Shown here: in pieces, positions 24,448 to 32,663 of the stretch
How positions within the stretch are numbered: the stretch's first letter is position 1
How the letters are laid out: the number at the start of each line of letters is the position of its first letter
Program-made: the position numbers and the translations under genes
Notes under the pieces: generated by a model
What the model was told of the DNA's origin: nothing
Database searches by the model: none
The model's input: only the letters and a program-made list of their open reading frames with translations
Assembly: GCA_023458415.1 (NCBI GenBank)
Contig: JAEWZO010000032.1
Coordinates: forward strand, 1-42,521
Origin: Bacteroidota bacterium
Lineage (GTDB): Bacteria > Bacteroidota > Bacteroidia > Flavobacteriales > Weeksellaceae
Length of the DNA stretch: 42,521 nt
Direction of reading: 5' to 3'

Positions 24448-24462
24448 TCCCCTACGGGCTAC
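24448..24462 (+). repeat. attR, right copy of the 15-bp integration repeat
   Basis: TCCCCTACGGGCTAC is identical to the tRNA-Glu 3' end at 15646-15660. It is not attached to a tRNA and is followed 5 bp later by a strong terminator hairpin. Confidence 0.88.
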
Positions 24463-24467
24463 CAAAA

Positions 24468-24495
24468 AACCTTCAGAAATTCTGAAGGTTTTTTT
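24468..24495 (+). terminator. Displaced native terminator of the rpsT/tRNA-Glu transcript
   Basis: A perfect stem AACCTTCAGA / TCTGAAGGTT with a 3-nt loop is followed by a T run. It begins 5 bp after attR. Joining attL and attR would place it directly behind the tRNA-Glu gene. Confidence 0.8.
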
Positions 24496-24535
24496 GTTTT
24501 ACTAGTCTTAAGATCAACCCAACAAAAGCAGGAGT

Positions 24536-26203
24536 TTATTTCCCCTGCCTCATTTCTTTAATCTCAGCAATTCGCTGCGCATACACCTCAGATTTTTCCG
24601 GGTGCTTTTCGCTCAATATTTCATAAGCTTTAATGGCTTTCGCATAAAGTCGCTGCTCCGCATAGATATTCGCTAAAGTTTCGGTCATCAGGTGCGAAAT
24701 ATCGTCGGTTTTTTCCTTAACTACGAAATTGCTGTCTTCTTTCAGTTTCGAAATTTTTGGTTCGGTTTCAATGAACTTGTCAATCACCTTAGCTTTCTCT
24801 TCAACCTTTTTTTCTGGAAGTTCTGAAGATTTTGCCTGTTCAGTTCTGTCAATTTTCAACCAGTTCTGCCATGTGTTGATAAAAACCGGAACATTACTTT
24901 CGTGGTCAGAATCTGAATCATTTTTTACGTCAATCTTCTCCTCCTCGATTTTGTCCACTTCATGTGTAAGCGACGAAATATTCACTTCAGTTTTTTCGCT
25001 GTTTTCAGCTTTAATTAATTCTGATTCTTCTTGCTTATCCGAAACAACTTCAGATTCAACAGTGATTACAGCATCTGGCTTATTGCTTTCCAAATTAATA
25101 GGCTTCCATTCTACTTTCTGCTCAGTAAACTTAATTTCATGATTCGGTTTTTCCGTAGATGCAATCTCTTCAGCAATCACCGCTTCGGCTTTTGGCTGAT
25201 TTACTACTTCTTCCGGCTGATTCTCTGAAAAATTAATTTCTGTACTTCCTAAAGAATCTTCCTCGACTTCGGAAACTTTCTTTTTGGATTTATTATTCCT
25301 CATTTTGGCCTCAACTGCCTCAATTAAACGTTTCATTTCTTCTTCATGACGGTTTAACTGTGGTTTCGGAGCCGTGTAATTTTCTTTAGCTTCCGTTTTT
25401 GAAATGGAAACATTCGGCATAAAATCCTCTATTCCATGGTACGCTAATGAATTATCACTCTCTGGATTTTCCTGTTTGTTTTCTTCAGTAACCTCCATGT
25501 TTTCTGAAAAATCAACGGCATCTTCTACGTCAACTATTAAGTCCGATTTACTTTCGGCTAGAACTTCAACAACTTTTTCGGGTTCAACTTCTGCTTTAAC
25601 TTCTTGATTTTCCAATGCTATTTCAGAATCAGCAACGTCAACAGAATTTGCTTCAACTTTCTTATCCGCAGTCTTCTCTTCCTGAATTTCATCAGCAAAA
25701 ACCTTTTTCTCAAGACTTTCAGTAACGATGGTTCCAGATTCTAAAGTCTGCTCCAGATCAATTTTTTCGGTTTCGCGTTCCAAGAAATCTTCCTCACCCT
25801 TAAAAAGAATCCGGTTTCGCTCGCCATTCACAAAAACAGTGGCTGCGCTTTCGTCCTTCGGAACATAATGCTCAGTAAAAGCCGCTGCACGATGATCCTC
25901 GAAAGCTTCCTGAGTAGCAATTGGCTCTTCTGAAATAGTTTCCACCGAAGTTTCTTCCGATTTCTGCTCTGTAATATTTCTGTTGATGAACTGATATAAT
26001 ATCTTTTTATCAGTGGTAAACGCCGCCGTTGTGGATAGCTCAGACTGATAATTTTCCGGTGCAAAAAGTTGCGTAGCATACAAATGAAGCGCCCGCAAAC
26101 TCTGCTGATACGGACGGGAAGAAATCTCGTCGCGCAAAGTTTTTATGTCTTCCTTTTGCAGAAGCTCCGGATTTTTAAGTAATTCTAAAATTCGTGCGTT
26201 CAT
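24536..26203 (-). CDS. Long acidic protein with C-terminal TPR-like unit
   Basis: The 555-aa protein is very rich in Glu, Lys and Ser. An N-terminal helical region of about 75 residues (MNARILELLKNPELLQ, SRPYQQSLRALHLYATQLF) leads into a low-complexity acidic middle of about 400 residues, probably disordered. The C-terminus holds one TPR-like pair (LANIYAEQRLYAKAIKAYEILSEKHP). No signal peptide is seen. It is the last of four minus-strand genes with miaB, a sigma-54-type activator and lptE, one base after lptE. Function unknown. Confidence 0.75.
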   Translation of the reverse strand: MNARILELLKNPELLQKEDIKTLRDEISSRPYQQSLRALHLYATQLFAPENYQSELSTTAAFTTDKKILYQFINRNITEQKSEETSVETISEEPIATQEAFEDHRAAAFTEHYVPKDESAATVFVNGERNRILFKGEEDFLERETEKIDLEQTLESGTIVTESLEKKVFADEIQEEKTADKKVEANSVDVADSEIALENQEVKAEVEPEKVVEVLAESKSDLIVDVEDAVDFSENMEVTEENKQENPESDNSLAYHGIEDFMPNVSISKTEAKENYTAPKPQLNRHEEEMKRLIEAVEAKMRNNKSKKKVSEVEEDSLGSTEINFSENQPEEVVNQPKAEAVIAEEIASTEKPNHEIKFTEQKVEWKPINLESNKPDAVITVESEVVSDKQEESELIKAENSEKTEVNISSLTHEVDKIEEEKIDVKNDSDSDHESNVPVFINTWQNWLKIDRTEQAKSSELPEKKVEEKAKVIDKFIETEPKISKLKEDSNFVVKEKTDDISHLMTETLANIYAEQRLYAKAIKAYEILSEKHPEKSEVYAQRIAEIKEMRQGK

Positions 26204-26204
26204 A

Positions 26205-26756
26205 TTACCAGTTGGCTACAATATCATTAAAAATCTTGTTGATAATTCTTTCGTTTACTACACTTACATATGTGGCTTCGATGGTGTTGATATCCAAATC
26301 ACTGCTGAAAACCGCCTCATCAGAATACGTTCTGTCAAAACTTTTATCCGGTTCCAACCTGTTTTCATAATGAACTCTAACCGTAATCATTAGTTTATTC
26401 TGTGCAGCCTGAATGTTTCCGCCTGGAGAATTTACCGCCGTGGAAATCGTGGTTGGTGAAATACTGTAATCGGTAATCTCACCTTCAATAAGGATATCGG
26501 GGTTTTCTTTGGTCCCTTTTAGCGTAGTTCTCTGCAAAAATCTGTTCTGAATATCCGTAGAAAACTGCTGCGCAAGATTCGGGTTTACTAACGCGGCATT
26601 ATTCGGGAATTCATTAATCTGAATGGTTTCGGTTTCCGGACTTAAAGAAGAGAGGGTAAAAGAATAACAACTCTGAAGCACGGCAAACAGAAGTCCGATC
26701 GCAATAAAATTCAATTTCACAAAACGGAAATTTGGTAATAACTGAAATTTTCTCAT
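26205..26756 (-). CDS. lptE: LptE-family lipoprotein
   Basis: The 183-aa protein has a hydrophobic leader and lipobox LQSC (Cys near residue 30). It resembles the flavobacterial LptE family, the outer-membrane lipoprotein that plugs the LptD barrel for LPS insertion. Supporting segments are IQINEFPNNAALVNPNLAQQF and PDILIEGEITDYSISP. The start overlaps the stop of the sigma-54 activator gene by one base, so the two are coupled. Confidence 0.85.
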   Translation of the reverse strand: MRKFQLLPNFRFVKLNFIAIGLLFAVLQSCYSFTLSSLSPETETIQINEFPNNAALVNPNLAQQFSTDIQNRFLQRTTLKGTKENPDILIEGEITDYSISPTTISTAVNSPGGNIQAAQNKLMITVRVHYENRLEPDKSFDRTYSDEAVFSSDLDINTIEATYVSVVNERIINKIFNDIVANW

Positions 26757-28042
26757 TAATCTTCCAAATTATACTGTTTAATTTTTCTGTAAAGAGTGCG
26801 CTGCGAAATCCCCAATTCTCCAGCGGCTTTATTTCTTCTGCCTTTATGTTTTTCCAGAGCTTTTACGATGAGTTCACGCTCGTTGTTTTGCAGCGAAAGT
26901 GTTTCCGGTTGGGCTTCTTCAACTTCAATGTCTTCTACATCTTCATAATCGTCATTCGGCGTGGAAATAATGGTTGGATGCTGAATTCCGGAGCCGTTTC
27001 CGTTTTCAAAATAGAGCAAAGAATTTGGGTTGGAACTTTGCTGAGTTTCCGGAGTATAAATTCTCTGAATTAAATTCTTTTCCTGATTGCTGAATTCTTC
27101 CTGTCCGCGATTTTTGATCAATTCCGAAGTTAGGGATTTCAGATCATTCAAATCGTTTCTCATATCAAAGAGAATCTTGTACATGATTTCTCTTTCGCTA
27201 TGAAATTCTGAATTGGAAACAGTATTTCCACCTTTGTTGACCACCGCCGGAAGATTTTCCTGCATCGGGATATATTCGGCAAGTTTGGTAGAATTGAGTT
27301 CGCGGTTCTGCTCCACAACGGTCATCTGCTCGACCAGATTTCTTAACTGGCGTACATTTCCAGGAAAGCTATAGTTTTCAAGATATTTCACACCATCATC
27401 TGACAAACTCAGTTCAGGCATGCGGTATTTTTCAGCAAAGTCTATCGCAAATTTTCGGAACAGCAAGTGGATATCACCTTTTCTATCGCGCAAAGCGGGC
27501 ATATCAATCTGTACCGTATTCAGTCGGTAGTAAAGATCTTCTCTAAATCTTCCGTCCTGAATAGCTTTCATCATATTCACATTAGTAGCGGCAACAATTC
27601 TCACATTGGTTTTCTGAATTTGGGATGAACCCACTTTCATAAATTCTCCGCTTTCAAGCACTCTAAGTAAACGAACCTGCGTCTGCAAAGGAAGTTCACC
27701 AACTTCATCAAGAAAAATGGTTCCGCCGTCGGCTACTTCAAAATATCCTTTTCTGGTTGCAGTGGCACCGGTAAATGCGCCTTTTTCGTGACCGAAAAGT
27801 TCGGAATCAATCGTTCCTTCCGGAATTGCACCACAGTTCACCACAATGTATGGCTGATGTTTTCTGCGCGATTCGGAGTGGATAATTTTCGGAATAAATT
27901 CCTTCCCAACACCGGATTCTCCAATCACCAACACCGAAATATCGGTTGGCGCTACCTGAATTGCTTTCTCCAAAGCGCGGTTCAGTACGGGATAATTCCC
28001 GATAATTCCGTAGCGGTTTTTTATTGCCTGTAAGTCTGCCAT
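26756..28042 (-). CDS. Sigma-54-dependent transcriptional activator lacking a receiver domain
   Basis: The 428-aa protein starts almost directly with the AAA+ central domain: Walker A GESGVGKE, the sigma-54 contact loop GAFTGAT, Walker B GGTIFLDEVGEL, and the arginine-finger region REDLYYRLNTVQI. A linker of about 130 residues leads to a Fis-type HTH (KHKGRRNKAAGELGISQRTLYRKIKQ). No regulatory receiver or GAF domain precedes the ATPase. It lies 14 bp after miaB and just before lptE. Confidence 0.92.
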   Translation of the reverse strand: MADLQAIKNRYGIIGNYPVLNRALEKAIQVAPTDISVLVIGESGVGKEFIPKIIHSESRRKHQPYIVVNCGAIPEGTIDSELFGHEKGAFTGATATRKGYFEVADGGTIFLDEVGELPLQTQVRLLRVLESGEFMKVGSSQIQKTNVRIVAATNVNMMKAIQDGRFREDLYYRLNTVQIDMPALRDRKGDIHLLFRKFAIDFAEKYRMPELSLSDDGVKYLENYSFPGNVRQLRNLVEQMTVVEQNRELNSTKLAEYIPMQENLPAVVNKGGNTVSNSEFHSEREIMYKILFDMRNDLNDLKSLTSELIKNRGQEEFSNQEKNLIQRIYTPETQQSSNPNSLLYFENGNGSGIQHPTIISTPNDDYEDVEDIEVEEAQPETLSLQNNERELIVKALEKHKGRRNKAAGELGISQRTLYRKIKQYNLED

Positions 28043-28056
28043 TTTTTTAATGTGAT

Positions 28057-29493
28057 TTAAGAAACTGTTTCCCCTAAAAGTGTTCCCTGTGTATTTCCGT
28101 GTACAAAAACAGTCACAATGTCGCCAATTTTCTGGCCTTCCAGTTTATCAAAAACACACACTGCATTTTGTGAGTTGCGACCTTTCCACTGATTTTCGTT
28201 CTTCTTTGAAGTTCCTTCAATTAAAATCTCATGATTTCTGCCTACGTAACCTGCCATTCTTTTTCTGGACAGTTCGCCCTGAAGTTTGATAACTTCTGCA
28301 AGACGACGCTGCTTAACGTCTGCAGGAACATCGTCTTCCATTTTTTTATGAGCCGGAGTTCCAGGTCTTTCGGAGTACGCAAACATATATCCGTAATCGT
28401 ATTCAACCTCGTTCATTAAAGAAAGTGTTTGTTGATGATCTTCTTCGGTTTCCGTGCAGAATCCAACAATCATATCCTGAGAAAAAGCAATATCGGGAAC
28501 GATTTCCTTGGCTTTCTTGATTAAGTTTAGGTACTCTGCTCTTGTGTGTTGACGGTTCATCAACTGAAGAATTCTGTCGCTTCCGCTTTGTACAGGAAGA
28601 TGGATGTATTTACAGATATTTTCGTGTTTTGCCATCACTTCGAAAACATCAACCGTCATATCGTGCGGGTTTGAAGTTGAAAAACGAATACGCATTTCCG
28701 GAACTTCGTTGGCAACCATATCCAAAAGTTTTGCAAAATTAACAGCTGTTGCTTTCTGCATTTCGGAAGCGTTCTTAAAATCTTTCTTCGCACCGCCACC
28801 AAACCAAAGGTAAGAATCGACGTTCTGACCAAGTAAAGTAATTTCTTTATAACCGTTGTTCCACAAATCTTTGCATTCTTCAATAATGGAATGTGGATCT
28901 CGGCTTCTTTCACGCCCTCTTGTAAAAGGAACTACACAGAAAGTGCACATATTATCGCAACCGCGTGTAATGGTTACAAAAGCTGTAACGCCATTTCCAC
29001 CTAAGCGAACCGGATTGATATCGGCGTAAGTTTCTTCTTTTGAAAGAATTACATTGATGGCATCTCTTCCATCCTCTGTTTCTTTCAGAAGATTCGGAAG
29101 GTCACGATAAGCATCCGGACCTACAACCAAATCCACCAAATGTTCTTCTTCTAAAAACTTGGTTTTCAAGCGTTCTGCCATACAACCAAGAACGCCAACC
29201 GTTAAATTCGGATTTTCTTTCTTTTGATTTTTGAACTGAGACAAACGCATTCTTACCGTTTGCTCCGCTTTCTCACGAATAGAACAGGTGTTCAGCAGAA
29301 TTAGATCCGCTTCTCTTACATCCAAAGTGGTATTGTAACCCTGTTCATTAAGAATGGATGCAACAATCTCAGAATCAGAGAAATTCATCTGACAGCCGTA
29401 GCTTTCCAGAAAAAGTTTTTTATTGTTTTCAGGTTTTTCTGCGATAGCAAAAGCTTCGCCCTGTTTGGTTTCGTCTATATATTTTTCCTGCAC
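28057..29493 (-). CDS. miaB: tRNA-2-methylthio-N6-isopentenyladenosine synthase
   Basis: This radical-SAM methylthiotransferase modifies A37 of tRNAs reading UNN codons. The N-terminal UPF0004 domain has Cys residues in ESYGCQMNFSDSE, LLNTCSIREKAEQ and GVLGCMAERL, which bind the auxiliary cluster. The radical-SAM motif is CDNMCTFCVVPFTRGRERSR. A TRAM-type RNA-binding domain ends the protein (RNHEILIEG to VFVHGNTQGTLLGE). The length of 478 aa is typical. It heads the miaB / sigma-54 activator / lptE / acidic protein unit. Confidence 0.96.
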   Translation of the reverse strand: MQEKYIDETKQGEAFAIAEKPENNKKLFLESYGCQMNFSDSEIVASILNEQGYNTTLDVREADLILLNTCSIREKAEQTVRMRLSQFKNQKKENPNLTVGVLGCMAERLKTKFLEEEHLVDLVVGPDAYRDLPNLLKETEDGRDAINVILSKEETYADINPVRLGGNGVTAFVTITRGCDNMCTFCVVPFTRGRERSRDPHSIIEECKDLWNNGYKEITLLGQNVDSYLWFGGGAKKDFKNASEMQKATAVNFAKLLDMVANEVPEMRIRFSTSNPHDMTVDVFEVMAKHENICKYIHLPVQSGSDRILQLMNRQHTRAEYLNLIKKAKEIVPDIAFSQDMIVGFCTETEEDHQQTLSLMNEVEYDYGYMFAYSERPGTPAHKKMEDDVPADVKQRRLAEVIKLQGELSRKRMAGYVGRNHEILIEGTSKKNENQWKGRNSQNAVCVFDKLEGQKIGDIVTVFVHGNTQGTLLGETVS

Positions 29494-29549
29494 CGTTCGA
29501 AAAGTTATAATTCAGAAGAAAGCATATTTCCTCAGAAATGTTAAGTGTG

Positions 29550-29557
29550 CAAAGATA
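29550..29557 (-). promoter_or_regulatory. -7 element upstream of miaB
   Basis: The minus strand reads TATCTTTG, a perfect TAnnTTTG, 57 bp before the ATG. The -33 region is degenerate. Confidence 0.5.
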
Positions 29558-29596
29558 GTAAAATTGTGACAGAATGGCAGAAAAACTTCAGCAGAA

Positions 29597-30091
29597 TTAC
29601 TCCGCTACATCCGAATTGAAATTGATTCTGATGCGCACCAACGAATCTGTATTTTCGTTACCGCATTTAGCCGGAATCCACTTTTCCTTAATGCGTTTCA
29701 CCACAAATCGCATATCATTAAAGAAATATTCGCTGTTTTGAACTTTCGGACCCAAGATAATTTCTCTGATATTTCCTTCTGCACCTAAGTCCAGCGTTAA
29801 ATAGAACGGCCCGCGAAGCGCATAACGTTCCCGGTCGATATAACCCAAAATGTATCTTTCGAGCTCATTTTTATACTGTTGATTACCAGATGGAAAACTC
29901 GCAGGTTGAAAATTGGCGCCGACTTCACAGTCGTTATCGTTGAAATGTGCAAATGGCTCAATTACATTCACAAATAGAAGTGCGCGTCCACTTTCTTCAT
30001 ACACCAAACCATCGCGCGATTGCTCCAGATCTTCCTGTGCAAACAGAAAAACCGGAAGAAAAATCCACATAAAGCTGAAAAAAATTCTCAT
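29597..30091 (-). CDS. Secreted protein with TonB-C-terminal-like domain
   Basis: The 164-aa protein has a signal peptide (cleavage near FLFAQE). The C-terminal half resembles the TonB C-terminal fold: YLTLDLGAEGNIREIILGPKV, then VVKRIKEKWIPAKCGNENTDSLVRIRINF. It lacks a membrane anchor and proline-rich spacer, so it is not a normal TonB. A periplasmic role is likely but unknown. It stands between lysA and miaB with gaps of about 45 and 100 bp. Confidence 0.65.
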   Translation of the reverse strand: MRIFFSFMWIFLPVFLFAQEDLEQSRDGLVYEESGRALLFVNVIEPFAHFNDNDCEVGANFQPASFPSGNQQYKNELERYILGYIDRERYALRGPFYLTLDLGAEGNIREIILGPKVQNSEYFFNDMRFVVKRIKEKWIPAKCGNENTDSLVRIRINFNSDVAE

Positions 30092-30135
30092 TTTTTACTT
30101 CAAATTTAGAAACTTTTTCCAAGAACTGAAAACCG

Positions 30136-31335
30136 CTATAAAACTTCAATCTGATTTTTCAGCAAATCATCAAACTCTTCTCTTCTGCGGATCAGATGCG
30201 CCTTTCCGTCTACAAAAAGAACTTCTGCAGGCTTCAGTCTGGAATTAAAATTAGAACTCATTTCGAAACCATAAGCTCCGGCGTTTCGGAAAACCAACAC
30301 ATCTCCTTCGCGAACTTCATTGATTTTCCGGTCCCATGCGAAAGTATCGGTTTCACAAATGTTGCCGACTACGGTATAAATTCTTTCCGGACCTTTTGGA
30401 TTGGACAGGTTTTCGATAATGTGATACGAATCGTAGAACATCGGACGGACCAGATGGTTAAATCCGGAATTAATTCCTACAAAAACTGTTGCAGTTGTTT
30501 GCTTGATTACATTCGATTTTACGAGGAAATGTCCGCTTTTGCTCACCAAGAACTTACCCGGTTCAAACCAAAGCTGCAACTTCTTCCCGCTCTCTTTTTG
30601 AAACGTAGAAAGTGCTTTTTCCACTTTTTTTCCAAGCGCTGCAACATCTGTTTCCATTTCTCCGTCCTGATAAGGAATTTTAAATCCGCTTCCCATATCC
30701 AAGTATTTGAGGTTTGGAAAATGTTCAGAAAGTTCAAACATAATTTCCAGACCCTGCAAAAAGACATCGGGATCTTTAATTTCACTTCCCGTATGCATGT
30801 GAAGACCTTCAACATTGATTTCCGTTGAATTCATAACACGTTCAATATGACGGAGTTGATGAATAGAAATCCCAAATTTAGAATCGATGTGACCGGTAGA
30901 AATTTTGTAATTCCCACCAGCGAAAATATGCGGATTTATGCGTACAAAAATTGGATAAGAATTTCCGTATTTGTTCCCAAACTGCTCCAGAATTGAAATG
31001 TTATCAATATTGATATGCACTTTCAGTTCCATGGCTTCCTCAATTTCCGTTAAGTCCACGCAATTCGGCGTAAACAGAATTTTATCTGCGGGGAAACCGG
31101 CTTTCATGCCCAGTTTCACTTCATTAATGGAAACGCAGTCCAAACTAGCACCCAGACTTTTTACATATTTCAGGATATTGATATTCGTCAAAGCCTTTGC
31201 AGCGTAGAAAAAGCGAGTGTTTTTTGAAAAGGAAGATGTGAGTTTTTCGTACTGGGTTTTAATCGATTCAGCATCGTAAACATACACAGGAGTGCCGAAC
31301 TGATCGGCTATTTTCAGTAAATTTTTGTTGGTCAT
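30136..31335 (-). CDS. lysA: Diaminopimelate decarboxylase
   Basis: This PLP enzyme converts meso-diaminopimelate to lysine, the last step of lysine synthesis. The PLP-binding Lys lies in FFYAAKALTN near residue 48. The phosphate-binding GSGFKIPY, the substrate motif EPGKFLVS, and the active-site Cys in GNICETDTFA are all present, as is the C-terminal NAGAYGFEMSSNFNSR. The length of 399 aa is normal. Its own -7 element is upstream. Confidence 0.95.
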   Translation of the reverse strand: MTNKNLLKIADQFGTPVYVYDAESIKTQYEKLTSSFSKNTRFFYAAKALTNINILKYVKSLGASLDCVSINEVKLGMKAGFPADKILFTPNCVDLTEIEEAMELKVHINIDNISILEQFGNKYGNSYPIFVRINPHIFAGGNYKISTGHIDSKFGISIHQLRHIERVMNSTEINVEGLHMHTGSEIKDPDVFLQGLEIMFELSEHFPNLKYLDMGSGFKIPYQDGEMETDVAALGKKVEKALSTFQKESGKKLQLWFEPGKFLVSKSGHFLVKSNVIKQTTATVFVGINSGFNHLVRPMFYDSYHIIENLSNPKGPERIYTVVGNICETDTFAWDRKINEVREGDVLVFRNAGAYGFEMSSNFNSRLKPAEVLFVDGKAHLIRRREEFDDLLKNQIEVL

Positions 31336-31375
31336 TTTTTTCGGTTGAATTTAAATCTGATTAGAAATCAGTAAG

Positions 31376-31383
31376 CAAAAGTA
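31376..31383 (-). promoter_or_regulatory. -7 element upstream of lysA
   Basis: The minus strand reads TACTTTTG, matching TAnnTTTG, about 40 bp before the ATG. There is no clear -33 partner. Confidence 0.45.
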
Positions 31384-31400
31384 AAGATTTTTGCGATAAA

Positions 31401-32624
31401 CTACTGCGGCAACGGCATTGTTTTGAAATCACCTTTTAAAAGTGCAATTTTAAGATCGTTGTGAAGATCGGCCGTAGGCATTTTCAAATCGATTTTAAGT
31501 TTGGCAATTTTCTCCCAACTTTGAATCTGAGTGTGAAGTTCATAAAAACCAAAAGACAGGATTTTTCCTGCATCCATAATCAGAAAAGCGTGTTCTCCTA
31601 AGGTTCTCCCGGCAAAAAGCCACATTTCTTTTCGGTTTTTAAGATTGATAAAATTTTTCAGAACTTCAGGATCTGCAAATTTTTCGTTATTTTTCAGAAA
31701 ATTAACCGCCTTTAATGCCTGTGTGAACGACTGAAAACTCAGGATTGGTTTTTCCTCTTTTCGGTTGACTGATTTTTCCGCTGCATACTTTCCGTTTTTA
31801 TGAAAAAGCCCGAACGGATAATTTTCCCGTTTTCGGATGCCCTTACTTTTCATCATCAGCTTTGCAAGAATGTTATTTCCGACCAAATCATAATGAATCT
31901 GTTCGGTTTCGTCCTGAATTTTCTGATACTTTTTAGATTTCGCATTGAAAAGTTTCTTCGACGACCGGTTAATATCATCTACAAAACTGGTATACAATAT
32001 TTTACCATTTTCATCCTGAAAATAAACAATGCCTTTTTCGTTGGGTAAATCCTGAGTCAACTCACGAATTTTATTGATGTAGGTTTTAGCGTTTGTTTCT
32101 TCGTGTTGCTTCTGAATAATCTCATTGTCAACATCTTTGGCAATCAAAAGCTTGAACAAATCCAGCGTTGCTCTTGCGTCGCCTGCCGCACGGTGATGAT
32201 CCACCAAAGGAATACCGAGTGATTTCACCAGTTTACCTAAAGAATAGCTTTCGGCTTCAGGAATTAGTTTTTTTGCCAGCGGAATTGTATCTAAAGTATA
32301 GATTTTGAATTCATAACCAAGCGGACGAAAAGATTGGCGGAGCATACGGTAATCAAAATCGATATTGTGACCGACTAAAGTAGTTCCTTCTGTAATTTCA
32401 ACCACTCTTTTGGCAATTTCGTGAAATTTTGGTGCAGTTTTCACCATTTTTTGAGTAATTCCCGTGAGTTTCTGTACAAAATTGGTGATTTCAGATTCAG
32501 GATTTACTAAAGAAATAAACTGGTCCACGATTTCATGACCGTCGTACCTGAAGATGGCGATTTCAATTATACTTTCCTTGCGGAATGCTGCTCCATTACT
32601 TTCTATGTCGATTACTGTGTACAT
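31401..32624 (-). CDS. DnaQ-type 3'-5' exonuclease with degenerate GIY-YIG-like domain
   Basis: The N-terminal 165 residues form a DEDDh exonuclease: Asp/Glu in TVIDIESNGA, Asp in LVGHNIDFDYRML, and His/Asp in HHRAAGDARATLDLF. The following segment reads LPNEKGIVYFQDENGKILYT, then INRSSKKLFN, and later YDLVGNNILAKLMMKSKGIRK. This follows the layout of UvrC/Cho GIY-YIG domains, but the YIG glycine and the usual catalytic Arg position are altered, so nuclease activity of this part is doubtful. The length is 407 aa. DnaQ-GIY-YIG fusions are known in bacteria; the role is probably DNA repair. Confidence 0.8.
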   Translation of the reverse strand: MYTVIDIESNGAAFRKESIIEIAIFRYDGHEIVDQFISLVNPESEITNFVQKLTGITQKMVKTAPKFHEIAKRVVEITEGTTLVGHNIDFDYRMLRQSFRPLGYEFKIYTLDTIPLAKKLIPEAESYSLGKLVKSLGIPLVDHHRAAGDARATLDLFKLLIAKDVDNEIIQKQHEETNAKTYINKIRELTQDLPNEKGIVYFQDENGKILYTSFVDDINRSSKKLFNAKSKKYQKIQDETEQIHYDLVGNNILAKLMMKSKGIRKRENYPFGLFHKNGKYAAEKSVNRKEEKPILSFQSFTQALKAVNFLKNNEKFADPEVLKNFINLKNRKEMWLFAGRTLGEHAFLIMDAGKILSFGFYELHTQIQSWEKIAKLKIDLKMPTADLHNDLKIALLKGDFKTMPLPQ

Positions 32625-32663
32625 TATTACTCTTAAATCCGGGAATTATTTCCCACTGCATCA

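Larger units (their letters stand above)
15661..24462. mobile_element. 8.8-kb tRNA-Glu integrated element (phage-satellite-like)
   Basis: The element lies between two identical 15-bp copies of the tRNA-Glu 3' end and encodes a tyrosine recombinase next to its right end. All its recognised protein genes are on the minus strand, unlike the plus-strand genes at its left edge. Gene content is integrase, HTH protein, DUF3987 protein, PrimPol primase, small genes with overlapping starts, and a GRPKGSKNK protein of phage type. I see no relaxase, conjugation, capsid, portal or large terminase gene. It also carries paired iteron arrays, tandem arm-type repeats and a candidate small RNA. A phage satellite or other helper-dependent island fits best; a small integrative plasmid is the alternative. 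Confidence 0.87.

Noticed and set aside
24729..25228. Plus-strand frames of 137 and 65 aa
   Set aside because: Antisense of the low-complexity Glu/Lys-rich gene, which yields Ser/Phe-rich open frames by composition.
30196..30828. 210-aa plus-strand frame
   Set aside because: Antisense shadow of lysA, whose active-site motifs are intact.
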